Positions 33,319 to 44,555 of a DNA stretch of 64,000 nucleotides are shown here, piece by piece; position 1 is the stretch's first letter; every line of letters starts with the position of its first letter. Location: NCBI GenBank assembly GCA_023105745.1, contig JALGQZ010000009.1, positions 40,357,359 through 40,421,358 on the forward strand, written 5' to 3'. The position numbers and the translations under genes are program-made. The notes under the pieces are model-generated. The model was not told the origin of the DNA. It saw nothing but the letters and a program-made list of their open reading frames with translations, and ran no database searches. The stretch comes from Austropuccinia psidii. Taxonomy: Eukaryota > Basidiomycota > Pucciniomycetes > Pucciniales > Sphaerophragmiaceae.

Positions 33319-36300
33319 TCATTGATGAGACTGTTCAGTCCTCCTAGAGGCTCTGAATCTCCTTAGATGAAGGTTCCCATCTGGTATGGCATCTTCTGCC
33401 AACCATTTGTCTTTGTCAGCTGTCTGGTTCTTGAATCTGACTAGATATTGTCTCTGATCCTTCCCATTGAGTCTGATTTTTCTGGCCCTGATGATTTTAC
33501 TCACAGGTCCAGGGGAGTCTTCTACTTCCACTATTTCTGGTGGAGTGATGATTTTCTTCCTGGAGGGGAATTTATCCTCCTCTGTTTGGAAGTATGGTTT
33601 GACCAGGCTTACTGGAAAGACTGGGTGCTTCCTGGAAAATTCCTCTGTAAGTTTGACTTCCACTGCATTCTTTCCTATAAAGCTAATGATAGTGAAAGGC
33701 CTTACAGATGAGTCTCTCATCTTCTTGGGTCCTTTAAGATTATTAAAGTTTGGTGTGGACACTAGCACCTGGTCCCCTTCCTTGAAGTCAGGTTCCATGT
33801 GTGTCTTGTCCTACCTCTGCTTATTATATTCTTTTGCCTCATCTACACATTTGAAAGCTGTGTCGCAAGCCCTCTTCCACATATCATGGAATTCTTTGGC
33901 TGTGGGGTGAATGGTCAGAAGATTTTTCTTCAAGTGATCCACAGGTAACAGGGGATTCCACCCTTTCTCTACCAGTGCAGGTGTTTTTCCTGTGGTAGAG
34001 TGCTGGCTTGTATTATAAGCCAGTTGGACTGCTGGTAAGAGGGTGACCCAATCATGGGTGTATCCCTCATGGTCCTTGTATTCCATGCCATAGGCACAGA
34101 ACCTCCTGAGGATGTCCTCCATTGTTTGGATCATCCTCTCAGCTAGGCCATCTGTTTGTGGATGGTAAGCTGTGGAAAAAGCAAGCTTGGTGCCAAGCAT
34201 GTCATATAAATTGGTCCAAAATTCAGATGTGAATTTTGGGTCCCTGTCACTAATTATGATCTTAGGGACTCCACAGGTGGATATGATGTTATTCCAAAAT
34301 AACAGAGCAGTGTCCATGGCTGTGTCCTCTTTATGGCATGGTAGACATCTCATGCTCTTGCTGAACCTATTAACTATGATTAGGCAGGCATTGTAGTTTT
34401 CTTTGCCTCCTGGGACAAGTCCTGTGACCCAGTCCATGTTGATGGTTTCCCATGGGTGTTTGGGTTCTTCTATGTGTTGAAGCAACCCATATTTCTTCCC
34501 ATGCTTTCTATTTGCCTTTTGGCATCTTTCACAAGTGTTGATGTATTCACTCAACTCTTGCTCCCACTTGGGCCACCAAGCTGTGCTTGCTACCCTCTCT
34601 TTAGTCCTGTCTTCACTCATGTGTCCCATGTAGGGGCAGTCATGGCATTCCTGCAGGATTAAAGAGATGTGGTCTCTGTCTATCACTGTGAGTGCACTGG
34701 TGTGCTTGTCTCTGTGATAAATCAGGCCATCTATAAGGAAGAATTTATTGTCCTTATAGGCCCTCAACCAGGGTTCCTCCAGCTGGGTTTCCAGCTCTGG
34801 GGTCCTGTATTTTTGTTGAAGGAGTTGGAGTAGTATGCTACACTTTTTGTGTTTAGCATATGATTTCAGCACTGCATTGAAAAATTCATTGTGCAGTGCT
34901 GAGGAACTTATTCCCAGTATGGGGGTTTCTGTCCCTTCTGAATCAGTGTTTCCACTGTCAAGGGTACCACTCCCTGGTGCCCATTCAGAAAATCTGAAGT
35001 TCTTCTTCCTATTTATTTCCATAAAATGGATAGGAATTTTTGCAGCAACTTCAGGGTCATAAGCTGGATTGCTTTTGACATTGTCTAGTGGCCATCTGCT
35101 AAAGCCATCTGCATTGGTATGGCTTTCACCTTCTTTGTATATGATGGTCATGTTCCCTCTATACTCCTGGATGGCTATTTGCCATCTCAGCATGTTTCTA
35201 TTAGTAGTCTTCATGTTTAGTAAAGACTTAAAGGCTGTGCAGTCTGTGTAGACTTCAAAGACTGCACCCTCCAAATAATAATGGAGTTTTTCTAGAGCCC
35301 AGACTAGACATAGACATTCTGTCTGGGTGGCCCCATACCTAGCTTCTGAATCTTTCATCTGCCTGGAGATGTAACATATTACACCTTCTCTTGGTTCACC
35401 ATCCACAATTTGTCTTTGGTGAAGGGCTGCTCCCAAGCCTTGGCTGCATGCTGCATCTATATATAACTTGAATGGTAGTTCAAAGTCAGGCAAGATGAGC
35501 ACAGGTGCATTTGTGAGTTCATATTTGATCCTCTCATATGCATCCCTCCTTTCCTTGGTTATTTCAAAAACTACATCCTTTGAGCATAGCTTGTATAAAC
35601 TACTAGTTATGTGGGCAAAGTTTTTGATGTGGTTTCTATAGTAGCTAGCAAATCCAAGGAAAGATTGCATCTCTTTGATGTTCTTTGGTACTGGCTTTTG
35701 CAGTACTGCTGCTACTTTGTTCTGGTCAATTGCCAGACTGAGGCCTGAGACTTTGTGTCCTAGAGCTAGTAGCTCTTGTTGGCCAAAATTACACTTTTTA
35801 AGTGAAATTTTCAGATTGATGGGTGTACATTTACTTAGCACTCTGTCTATGTATTGTACATGGTCTTCCCATGTCTCTGAGTATATAATGATATCATCAA
35901 TATATACTACCATCCAGCCTTCCATTATTTCTTCTTGAAGTATGGTGTCCATCATCCTTTGGAAGTGGGCTGGTGCATTCTTGATACCAAATGGCATCCT
36001 GGTGTACTCATATATGCCCATATGGCATATTATTCTGAGCAACTTCATGGAGTTTGGTTTAACTCCATTTTGGTGGAAGCCTTTCATACAATCCATCTTG
36101 GTTATGTATTTGGCTTTGGCTAGCTTATCCAAGGCATGAGGTATCCTTGGTATAGGGTACCTGTCTGCTTTTGTGTAGTTATTCAGGGCTCTCAAATCTC
36201 CACACAATCTAGACTTTCCATCATGCCAGGTGATTAGGACAGGAGTGGTGATTTCCACTATTTCATTATGTCCAATATTCCTAATGACATCCATTTCCAG

Positions 36301-39174
36301 GAGTTCATTGATATGTTTCTCAATCTCTTTCCTGGTCTCCAGACTTGCTGGGTAAGGAGGTCTCCTTAACATGGGTGGATAAGGCCTTTCTACATCCAGA
36401 TATAGTTCTATATCATGGCCTTTGATCTTGCCTAATGGTTCTTCACCAAAGGCAAATGCTGGTCTATTCTTCCTCAGCATCTTCAGTAAACTTAGCTTTT
36501 GTTTACTGGTGAGGGTAGTGCTAAACTGTCCCTCTCTGAATTCTTTCAGAAGTTCTTCCAGTGGGTCCTGAGAAGATATCTGGTATATATCAAGAGAAAA
36601 TTTCTTTTCCTTGTTAGTACCAATGGTAATATGCCTATTTTTACTATTGTAAATATCTATGCCATACATCCTCTGGTAATCTGTTCCCAGTAAAAACCCT
36701 TGGATGTGGGCATCTTCAAGCACTATAAACTCTGGGTTGAGTCTGATATTACCCTTTCTGTGGGGTATAATTATCTTATTGATAATTGTCCCAATAGAGG
36801 TCATCTTTCCAGATGCACTCTTAAAGTTCTTTGCCTTAGTGGGAAAGAGCTGTTTTTCCCAGTTTGGGAAGTGGCTATCCAGATAATTTCTGGCCACTAT
36901 GGAGCAATGTGCTCCACTGTCAATGATCAGTGGGTGCTGAGCACTGTCAATACATACAGTCATTTTTGTGGCTGTTCCATGTATATATGCCATTCCTTTG
37001 GTTGGTGTAACCAGGAATGTTTGTGCATCTTGTGTGTGTTTGCACAAGTTCTTGTTGGCAGTATCCTGTGGCATGCCTGCTTCCAACTGTATATCCTGGA
37101 TTTCCAATGGGGTTTCCTCTTGGTATTCCACTAGAAGTTCCTCTCTTGGGTCTTGATCATCATCAGATAGTTCTCTGATGGCATCTCTCATAGAGTCTGA
37201 TTCAGAATCCTCTGTTGGAGGTTCTTCTTCAGGGACTTTTTCTATAGCATAGACTTTCTTCTTTGCTTTTGGACAGTTGTTGGCATAGTGGTCTGTTGAA
37301 CCACAATTGTGACAAGAATTCTTCTTCTTTGCCACTTCTGCCACTCTTTCTCTGAGTTTGTCTTTAAACTCTACCCTGAAATGTTGTTTCTCTTTGAAAC
37401 TATTGCTTCTATATGGGGTGAATTTCCCTATATTAGTCCTTTTCCTTATGTCTTGTAAGGTATTGGCTATGTCATCTAGAGTGCAATTTTGGTTGCATCT
37501 GCATTTCACTGCATGCTCTAGTTCTCCGGGAAGCTGTGTCGGAAGTTTGTGATTCCTCATCTGGAGGTTCATCTGAGGATCAATGGCTTTGAGTCTTTTA
37601 GACTGTCTGAGACACCATTCATATGGATCTTTGTCCACAGAGTATTTGTCATTTTCAAATGACATGGTCTTTTGCCATATCCAAGTTCCATTACTGTACT
37701 TTTGGATTATTTGACTCTTCCACCATGGCCAATTTCTTCTGCCATGGATTTCTTTCATTTCTGTGTACCATATACTTGCATGACCTTTAAATGCAGTATT
37801 CAGTCTAGCAGTAATCCAGTAATCTGGTATGCTGGGTACATCAATGAAGAGTCCATCAATATAATCTATGAGCTCCATATGATCATATTCTCCTGATCCA
37901 GAGAATTTGGGCCAGTTTGAAGCCTCAGGAAGCTGTTTCAAGGCTTCCTTCTCTGAATAAGACATGCCATCTCCATCCTGGTATTGTGATGGAGATCTTG
38001 CCTTATTCAACAACATGGCATCTGGTTTGATGTCATCTGGTTGATATGGATTCTCCATAGCTTGGCCTTGTGGTTGGGGCTTTAAGCTATGGTAGGCATC
38101 AAACAATTTGTTGATGTCTTGGTTCAGACACTCCCTGTCCCTGCTGCTATGGTGTTGTTCTTCAGAGACTTGATTCAGTCTCTTGTTGGTTTCTTCAGAG
38201 GCTTTGCTCAGTTGAGCATATCCTTCCTGAAGGTTTTTAACTATCTGCTCCAATGAGGCTTGAGTTTTTCTCATCCTCTCTTGGGCAGCTGCAAATTCTG
38301 CAGCCTGCTTTGCAGATTGCTCAGCATATTGGGACATTTGCAACCACAGTGTGTCACTGTTGATGTTGCTCTCAGATGTGATAATGTTATTTTCAGTCTG
38401 AGTGGGGGTAATGTTTCTATTACTAGGACTACTGATTCTAGAGTGGTTTATAACTACTTCTGGTTCTTGTGTACTTCTTTTACCAAATCTAACAGCTTCT
38501 GGATCATGGGGTCTGACTCTTTCCTCCTCTGGTTGAAGGAGGCTTTGTTCTTGCCCTTGTTGCCTTGTCTTCTCCTGGAAACTTCCTGGAATTGTGAAGA
38601 ACGGTGACTCTTGGCCACTGATCTGCTGGTTTCTGAATGGTGTGAAGCCACTGGAGAGCTGATTTGGCTTGCTCCTTGTGAACCTGAAGGAATCTGAGTA
38701 GGCCCTGTCTGGGTTAACTGTTCTTCTATAGCTTGGATAGTGGCTTGGTTCTCCCTTATCCTCTGTGCCCTTGCCTCCAGGAGTCTGTGCTTCCTGGTAG
38801 GGTTCCAACCCTTGGTGATTACCATAGGGTCCTTGAAGTCTATCTCTTTGAGACAGATCTTCTGGCAACTTGATCCCAGTTCTGCCCAGTGAGTTGCTAG
38901 GTTGAACCTCTTGTTGTCCATGCTCCATTGAAACAAATCTTTGAGGAGTTGGTGGATTTGAAGAACTTGATCCATATCCTTCCAGTCCTCTGGTTTGAGG
39001 TTTCTGTTGAATTGGAGTGTGAATGGCAAGGTTGATATTATCTCCCTCATTGTTTTGCCATCCACCACTGTGTCCAATGTGTCTTCTTTCAGGTCTTCTG
39101 GTTCTAGACATTCCTGCTCTATCCTCTGGCTGGTTCCTTTGGAAGCCAAGGTCTCTGAGGTATGCAGGGGACAT
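33319..39174 (-). CDS. R2 gag-pol polyprotein, one in-frame TAG before the chromodomain
   Basis: From ATG 39174, 1,787 codons are open to a TAG at 33811-33813; the same frame then continues for 163 codons to 33319. Residues 1-240 are Pro/Gln/Arg-rich. A coiled-coil-like Gag part follows, then the CCHC knuckle [14 protein letters not shown] at 621. Protease is IIDSGAHC at 749-756. The RT box YIDDII is at 1091-1094, intact. RNase H has [11 protein letters not shown]. Integrase has its zinc site at H1511, H1518, C1548 and C1551, and the triad D1581, D1643, E1679 (35 residues between the last two). After the TAG come a GPY/F-like region and a chromodomain ([18 protein letters not shown]), which in chromoviruses guides integration to marked chromatin. 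The TAG (probably CAG originally) should remove that tail unless it is read through. Confidence 0.9.
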
Positions 39175-39188
39175 ATCAGTGTTTGCAA
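38454..39188 (-). CDS. R2 overlapping ORF A, frame -1 to gag
   Basis: 244 open codons overlapping almost exactly the first 240 codons of gag-pol in another frame. There is no ATG before codon 50 ([11 protein letters not shown]), so entry must be by frameshift, splicing or a non-AUG start. The translation looks like a real protein: [16 protein letters not shown], then CLKEID and [13 protein letters not shown], then a basic Ser/Gln-rich stretch and a C-terminal amphipathic piece ([13 protein letters not shown]). R3's frame in the same place has QIHQ, KKFLKEEEIV, NGWNP and a basic linker in the same order. Function unknown; a nucleocapsid-like or accessory Gag role is a guess. Confidence 0.6.
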   Translation of the reverse strand: MQTLICPLHTSETLASKGTSQRIEQECLEPEDLKEDTLDTVVDGKTMREIISTLPFTLQFNRNLKPEDWKDMDQVLQIHQLLKDLFQWSMDNKRFNLATHWAELGSSCQKICLKEIDFKDPMVITKGWNPTRKHRLLEARAQRIRENQATIQAIEEQLTQTGPTQIPSGSQGASQISSPVASHHSETSRSVAKSHRSSQFQEVSRRRQGNKGKNKASFNQRRKESDPMIQKLLDLVKEVHKNQK

Positions 39189-39522
39189 GCAGTCAAAAAC
39201 TTTATGTTCTTAGGGTATTTACCTTTGACTGTGCCTTGTACAAATTTGTTATCTGCTGATTTGGGCAGTTTGCCTTTGGAGGTTAAACCTGGGTTAATAA
39301 TTGTGATCTTCCCTGTACAAGTGGTTAAGGTTGGTTTACATTGTATTGAAGCAGAGTTTCGTGGTTTTCTACTCCTCTGAGTGGCTATTAGTGTCCACTT
39401 CTTGGCTGTAATGAGGCCTTCACTAAGCCTTTTTCCTTTACCCTTGCTGCCCTCTGGTTCTGAGGGTGTCACTGGTATGTTGGCCTGTGACTGGGTTTCA
39501 AGTGGGATGTAGTTTTCTTCCA
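39176..39522 (-). CDS. R2 leader exon ORF starting at a splice-made AUG
   Basis: After the acceptor TTCAG at 39523-39527, exon 2 begins TG GAA GAA AAC TAC. If joined to the A that ends exon 1 (40069), it reads AUG GAA GAA and opens 115 codons ([18 protein letters not shown]...), ending in TGA at 39176. The product is basic and Ser/Thr-rich with no known motif. It overlaps the start of the next two frames: gag-pol ATG is at 39174, two bases past its stop, and ORF A spans its end. Termination-coupled re-initiation at 39174 is plausible. Confidence 0.6.
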
Positions 39523-40068
39523 CTGAATCAAAACAGGAAAAAGAGGGCTTATGTCAGTTAAGACTTCTTAAAAGGCTGGTTTTGCACGTCTAAGAATGGC
39601 CTCTGGGCTTGTATATTATTACAGTATGCCCTTGTATAATGACAGTGTAATTGAATTAACAATTTCACGTCAAAAATACAGCTTATGGTGTCCTGTCACA
39701 TTGTTTGTGTGTCAGTATCCCTCAGATACACTTGTGGTTTGCAAGTGTATTCTGTAAAAGTGGTTTGTATACAAGTGTTATTGAATTAACAATACACTTG
39801 ACCACGCCTCAACTGATGGTTTTTCAGTCAGAGGTGTCCTTATTCAGTCAAGAATACAGGACTTTATTAGTGGCTTATGTGTTTTTATATGCAAAACATT
39901 CCAAAAATAATAAATTACTGTGGGTGTTAACCACGTAAAAAATACTCTTATGATATGAGTATATCTAAAAAAAGTAAAAATATATAAAATATATATATTT
40001 AAATAGAAATTACGCCTAAAAAGGATAAAACAATGTGTTAATAAGTCATAAAAAAGAGAAAAGACTTA
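39523..40068 (-). other. Predicted 546-nt leader intron of R2
   Basis: The donor is a consensus GTAAGT (40063-40068), 46 nt past the LTR end. The acceptor has a pyrimidine tract (cctctttttcctgttttgattcag). The interior is AT-rich with no conserved ORF. Removal creates the AUG described for the leader ORF; unspliced genomic RNA lacks it. Confidence 0.65.
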
Positions 40069-40097
40069 CTTGTAAGGTCCAAAAAAAGTCACAAACA

Positions 40098-40114
40098 CGG
40101 CCAGGCCCCCAAAA
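40098..40114 (-). other. Primer-binding site of R2
   Basis: Minus strand: LTR end CCTTACA, then tttt and gggggcctggccg. TGG at the start of the pairing part fits a tRNA CCA end. The same site is found in R3, the gag relic and old element B. Confidence 0.7.
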
Positions 40115-41544
40115 TGTAAGGATGATACTATGATAAAGGTATAACTAGGCTAATTACAACTTTAACTGTGTATGTGACACGACAGAAAATGATTTAAAAA
40201 AGGTTTATAAAGGTTTATAATGAGATAAAAGGGTTCTACTATTGAGAAATAGTGGTGGTGAGCGCTATTGAGAACCCTGGGTGCAGGCTTTATCTGTTGG
40301 ATTACAATAATAAAGTCTACAATAATTAAAGATTATAATTATACCTGATTATTTAACCAAGAGTAAAACTGTTTTTGACAGTTTACTACGTAGGTTATTC
40401 AAGAGCAGGATGAGGAAAGACTTTTGGCTGTGAAAAGCCCTCCTTTTATCCTAAAATTGAGGTGGAAAGGCTGCTAGACCTTTCCACGTAGAGGAAGTGA
40501 AGATTTTTCACTCTCTATGACAGGCTTGTGGTTTGCAAACAGCCTGTATACCCTGTATTGGGCTCAGATGTGGTTTTGAAACCACATCTGGGCGGTTTTC
40601 ACCAATACAGGGTGAAAATTTTCATCTGGGGACCTCACAGCCTGATTCTGACGTGTATGACGCGTAGAATGCTGTACAGAAGCTGTATGGGACCCCAGTA
40701 TTGACTGACATATGAGGTATTGATGTAAAAACATGCTTCTTCGTCTATTTGACACCTCATATTCATGGTTATGGGATATTATCCCATGGTAAGGCTGTAT
40801 CTGACAGCAGGTGGGATTTTGACCTTAAAATGGTCATAAATCTGTCAGTTTTTGAGATATCAAGCTCAAAGTTGGTTCATTGAATAGCTCTGTATGAGCT
40901 CTACACAATGGTACCCAACTTGACATGTTTATCATTAAATATGACAAAGTTATCCCATGTACAAGTATTTTTGTACATTGGCATGGTCTGGTCAAAAGCT
41001 GTATTAAGCTTGTTTGGCCAATAACTTCTGTTGTAGTTGAGTTATGAGGAAATGGATGGCACCAACAGATAGCCCTGATTGTGCTCTTTCCAAAAAGACC
41101 CCACTTCAGGTATCTCACACTAAAACTGTAAAAGTTAGATGAGAGGTGAATGTTTTGTTCACCCTTATTTGGTCTGAATTTGACCATAACTCAAGTAATA
41201 CTGGTGCTAGCTCAGTTTGGATGGTACCATTGGATAGCCCTGGCTTAGAGTTTCATTTTGAGTACCCATTTGATGGGGTTAAGCCTCTCCTTCTAGATTT
41301 TAGATGAGAGGTGAAAATGAAGGTTTATGCTCAGCAATAACTTTGAGCAGGAATAACTTTGTTATTTCTTGTCCTATGGTGATGGGACTTATATTTTCAG
41401 AAAGAGGTGAGTTTCCTCTCTCTTCTGATACCTTTTGAGCTAATTTGGCTCAGCTCCATGTTTTGGTGGTATTTTGGCTATACCATTGGTTTATGGTATT
41501 TTGGCTGTCATGCTTGTGCTCTGGTTTTGAGTCACAGGCTGACA
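40115..41544 (-). repeat. 5' LTR of R2
   Basis: Same length as the copy at 31865-33294 and about 99% alike by eye. Its plus-strand start is TGTAAG rather than TGTCAG, one mismatch in the terminal repeat. The target duplication atttt follows at 41545-41549. Confidence 0.93.
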
Positions 41545-41573
41545 ATTTTTATCTTAAATAGGTAAAAAAATCA

Positions 41574-41589
41574 GCCCGGCCCCCCAAAA
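41574..41589 (-). other. Primer-binding site of old element B
   Basis: Minus strand ttttggggggccgggctga directly follows the end of B's LTR (ccctgaca). One extra G compared with R2. Confidence 0.65.
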
Positions 41590-41903
41590 TGTCAGGGTGA
41601 CTTAATGATATAGCTGTACAATGATAATAAATAGCTATAACTGGGAGTGTGACACAAAAATAATGATGATAATTAAATGAGTATATGGTTAGAAGGGCTA
41701 CACTAAAAGAATTCAGTGATTCTGAGTGCTATTGATAGCCCTGGGTGCAGTGTTTATCTGTTGGTTTACAATAATAAACCCTGCCATAATCAAAACTATA
41801 ATCATACCTGTTTAACTCTAAGGGTACCACTTTTAAGAAGTCACACCATGTAAGAATATTGAGAACAGGATTATGGATTGGTCTTCTGGTGAGGAAAAGC
41901 CTC
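41590..41903 (-). repeat. LTR of old element B, first part
   Basis: It starts TGTCAGGGTGAC and resembles the R2 LTR in several blocks (agcctgggtgcag-type and tttatctgttgg). It breaks off at gaaaagcctc where R4 entered, and continues at 51733. Confidence 0.85.
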
Positions 41904-42602
41904 TGTCACAGCCATGAAGACAGGCAGGGCATTACCATTCATTACTAATGGAAAATCTTCCAACACCTAATCAGAAAGGGTTTCATGAAAGATTCTCCAA
42001 ATACAGTTTCAAACCTCAATACAGCTCAATACAGGCAAAACCCAAATACAGGATTCACCAAATACAGGCCTTTCCTCAATACAGGTGCAAACATCTGTAT
42101 TGATTCAAATTACTGTATTGGCTACACCAATACAGTTTCACATATCAAATACAGATTTTTCAATCATACAATCATGGTTCCTCAACACTCAAACTCCAGG
42201 CTGGCACTTTTTCACATATACCAGCCCCCTTTCACCCACCTGGGGGTTTCTCCCCCAGTTAATTAAAATATTGGATTTATTATTTAATATTATTTTATTA
42301 ATTGTTAAGTTAGTCTTTGCCTTCCCTCACCTGTTCAGTAGAGTCCTGGTGCCCATATCCTTTATTAATCCTTTTCTCTTTTCTGAACAGGTTGAAACAG
42401 TTATACAGGATTATTGGTGGTTGGCTCTTTATTGTTGCTTTTGTTTTTCTCTCATATCTTTCAATGATTATTATTTTCTGACTAGGAATTTATATTACTT
42501 ATCTCATTGCTCTTATAATTTGAGTATTTAGTCTGAGCCCTCCATAAGTAAGTCTGTTCACTCAGTGTCAGGCCCTCTTAATTTAGAAGAGCCCCTATGA
42601 AA
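41904..42602 (+). repeat. 5' LTR of R4
   Basis: It begins TGTCACAGCCATGAAG. The end should mirror this as CTGTGACA, as in the 3' LTR, but here reads ctatgaaa, so the terminus has two substitutions. It contains a cluster of aatacag/caatacag repeats at about 42000-42150. No standard TGG primer site is visible right after it. Confidence 0.88.
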
Positions 42603-43181
42603 TTATCTTAATTAACTCATACTTGCTTCTTTTCTTTCACTCATTCTTATTAATTTCTCTTGTTCTCAATTATGATTTTTATGATTTCATTCTCTCTCAT
42701 CAAATTTCATCTCATTCATTTCATTCAAGTGAAAATTGATTCTCTTTCTCATTTGTAAAATTGTGCTGACCATTTCACTTTCTTTTTAATTCTCAATCTA
42801 ATTTTATTTTCATTTTCTGTCTGAATTCAGGTTCTTTTATCAGGATCAATTGATTGGAATTTGGGGTTAATTGATTCATCATTTCAGGAGTTTTCATTGA
42901 ATTGGGGCTATCAATGTTGATTTTGAAATTTCTCAGGATTTATTGATTGATTGATTTGATTCATCAACAAATTTACTTTACCTCAAGACTCTGATTTGAT
43001 TCAATTTATTGATCTTATTTTATTCCTCAAGATAGCTGATCTATCCTCAAGATTGACTTGAAGTTGATTCCTCAAGAAATTTAATTGATTGTAGAAGATA
43101 TTGATTGAATTCCTCAAGACATAATTGATTTTATTTTGAATTTAATTGATTGATTTCAAATTTTATTTTATTTCTTCAATA
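42603..43181 (+). other. R4 leader
   Basis: Pyrimidine- and AT-rich, with repeated ttgattgatttga and tcctcaaga blocks. No ORF. It ends at the gag ATG at 43182. Confidence 0.55.
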
Positions 43182-44555
43182 ATGCCAGTTCAACATAGCC
43201 CTCCAGCCAAGAATACAAGATCTCAAAGACATCAAGCTGTTCTCACTCCTACAGCAAGGGCTCCTCTTGACCGCACACCATCAGTTCATCAACTGAGTGC
43301 AAATTTGGACAGAGGACCACCAATGGAAGGAGAAGCACCCTCCAGAAGAGGAGGTGTGAAGTCAAGGAGATGAAGATCATTCTCTGGCTTGTTTGGTGGC
43401 TATCCAAGCATTTCTCAGGGGCCTAGAAGCAGATCAGGGGGAGGAGTATGAAGAAGCTGAAGTAGAAGATGCCTTGGAAGGTGCCCCTGAGGCTTCTGAA
43501 GCTCCAAATCTAGCCCATTCTAATCAACCTCTTGTCTCTCAAGCTGAACCAAATTTTCTAAAAATGATGGAGCAGATGACTCAATTCATGGGACAACAAA
43601 CTCAAGCAGTTGCCCCAAGGGACGCCTCAAATTCCCCAGCATTCAAGACTCCATCAATGAAGGCACCTGATTCCTTTGATGGTACTAAAGCTTATAAATT
43701 GAAAGTATTTATTCAATCTTTTCCATTAATTTTACATAATGACCCACTAAACTTCTTCTCTTACAGGAAGAAGCTTTTGTACTCAACTTCTTTTCTCACT
43801 GGTAGAGCTGGAAAATGGATTGAACCTTACCTCTCAAATATCCCCAATGAAGACCCATCATATCTCCTCAATAACTGGAAGTTATTTGAAACTCAATTAT
43901 TCACTCTTTTTGGTGATCCCAATGAAGTCAGAAAAGTTGTACAAGAGTCAGACAATCTCAGGATGAAAGTAATTGGTCAAGTTTCCTTGTACATAGCAGA
44001 TTTCAGAAGCTTAATGTCAATAATTGGAGACTGGGGTTAAAGGGCCTATATTCATGTGTATAGAAGAGGCTTGGCATCAAGATTGTTTGACCAATTGGCT
44101 TCTCACCCTGGAACCTTTAATAGCCTTCAAGAACTCATGTAAATCACTTTGGAATTGGATACCAGGTACCATGAGAGGCAGAAGGAAAAGGGTAGTCATC
44201 AAGAGAAGAAGGCTCTAATCAGTGGATCCAACTCCTCCAAGCCCCCTCCAAGTTCATCATCAAAGAAGCCTTATCACAGGAAGAAGAAGAAGGGAAAGAA
44301 TTTTCAAGTGTCCAAAGACAAGCCTTATGCTGCTCTCCTCACTAAGGACAACAAATTAGTTGGTTCTGAAAAGGAGAGGAGGATTAAAGAAGTCTTGTGA
44401 AACTATTGTGGTCAAAAGCACCCATTTGAAAAATTCTTCAAGAGGCCTCAAAATAGGCAGGGGTCATCAAGAGGCTTCCCTAGCAAGCAGGGAAAAGCCT
44501 CAGTGGGAATCATGATGTTTTCAATGGTTCTCACTTATTCCCTTCAAGAGCATAA
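43182..44555 (+). pseudogene. R4 gag, broken
   Basis: ATG 43182 (MPVQHSPPAKNTRSQRHQ) is open to TGA at 43371. The next frame (43393-44040) has the Retrotrans_gag-like core: APDSFDGTKAYKLKVFIQSF, LTGRAGKWIEPYLSNI and FRSLMSIIGDWG. A further shift near 44035 leads to GLASRLFDQLASHPGTF and LDTRYHERQKEKGS. The knuckle region reads VL*NYCGQKHPFEKFFKR: its first Cys codon is now TGA and the last Cys is Phe. Gag would form the particle shell; this copy cannot. Confidence 0.8.

Larger units (their letters stand above)
31865..41544 (-). mobile_element. R2: nearly intact chromodomain Ty3/Gypsy retrotransposon
   Basis: 9,680 bp with equal 1,430-bp LTRs that differ at about a dozen positions by eye (roughly 1%), a 5-bp target duplication, primer site, leader intron, gag-pol frame of 1,951 codons with a single TAG, and polypurine tract. 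The order protease, RT, RNase H, integrase, chromodomain identifies a chromovirus-type Gypsy. It inserted into the leader of older element B, since B's primer site and LTR resume right after the right-hand duplication. Confidence 0.95.

Noticed and set aside
33448..33910. Plus-strand frames opposite R2 pol
   Set aside because: Long antisense shadows of the gag-pol frame; no independent motif or start context.
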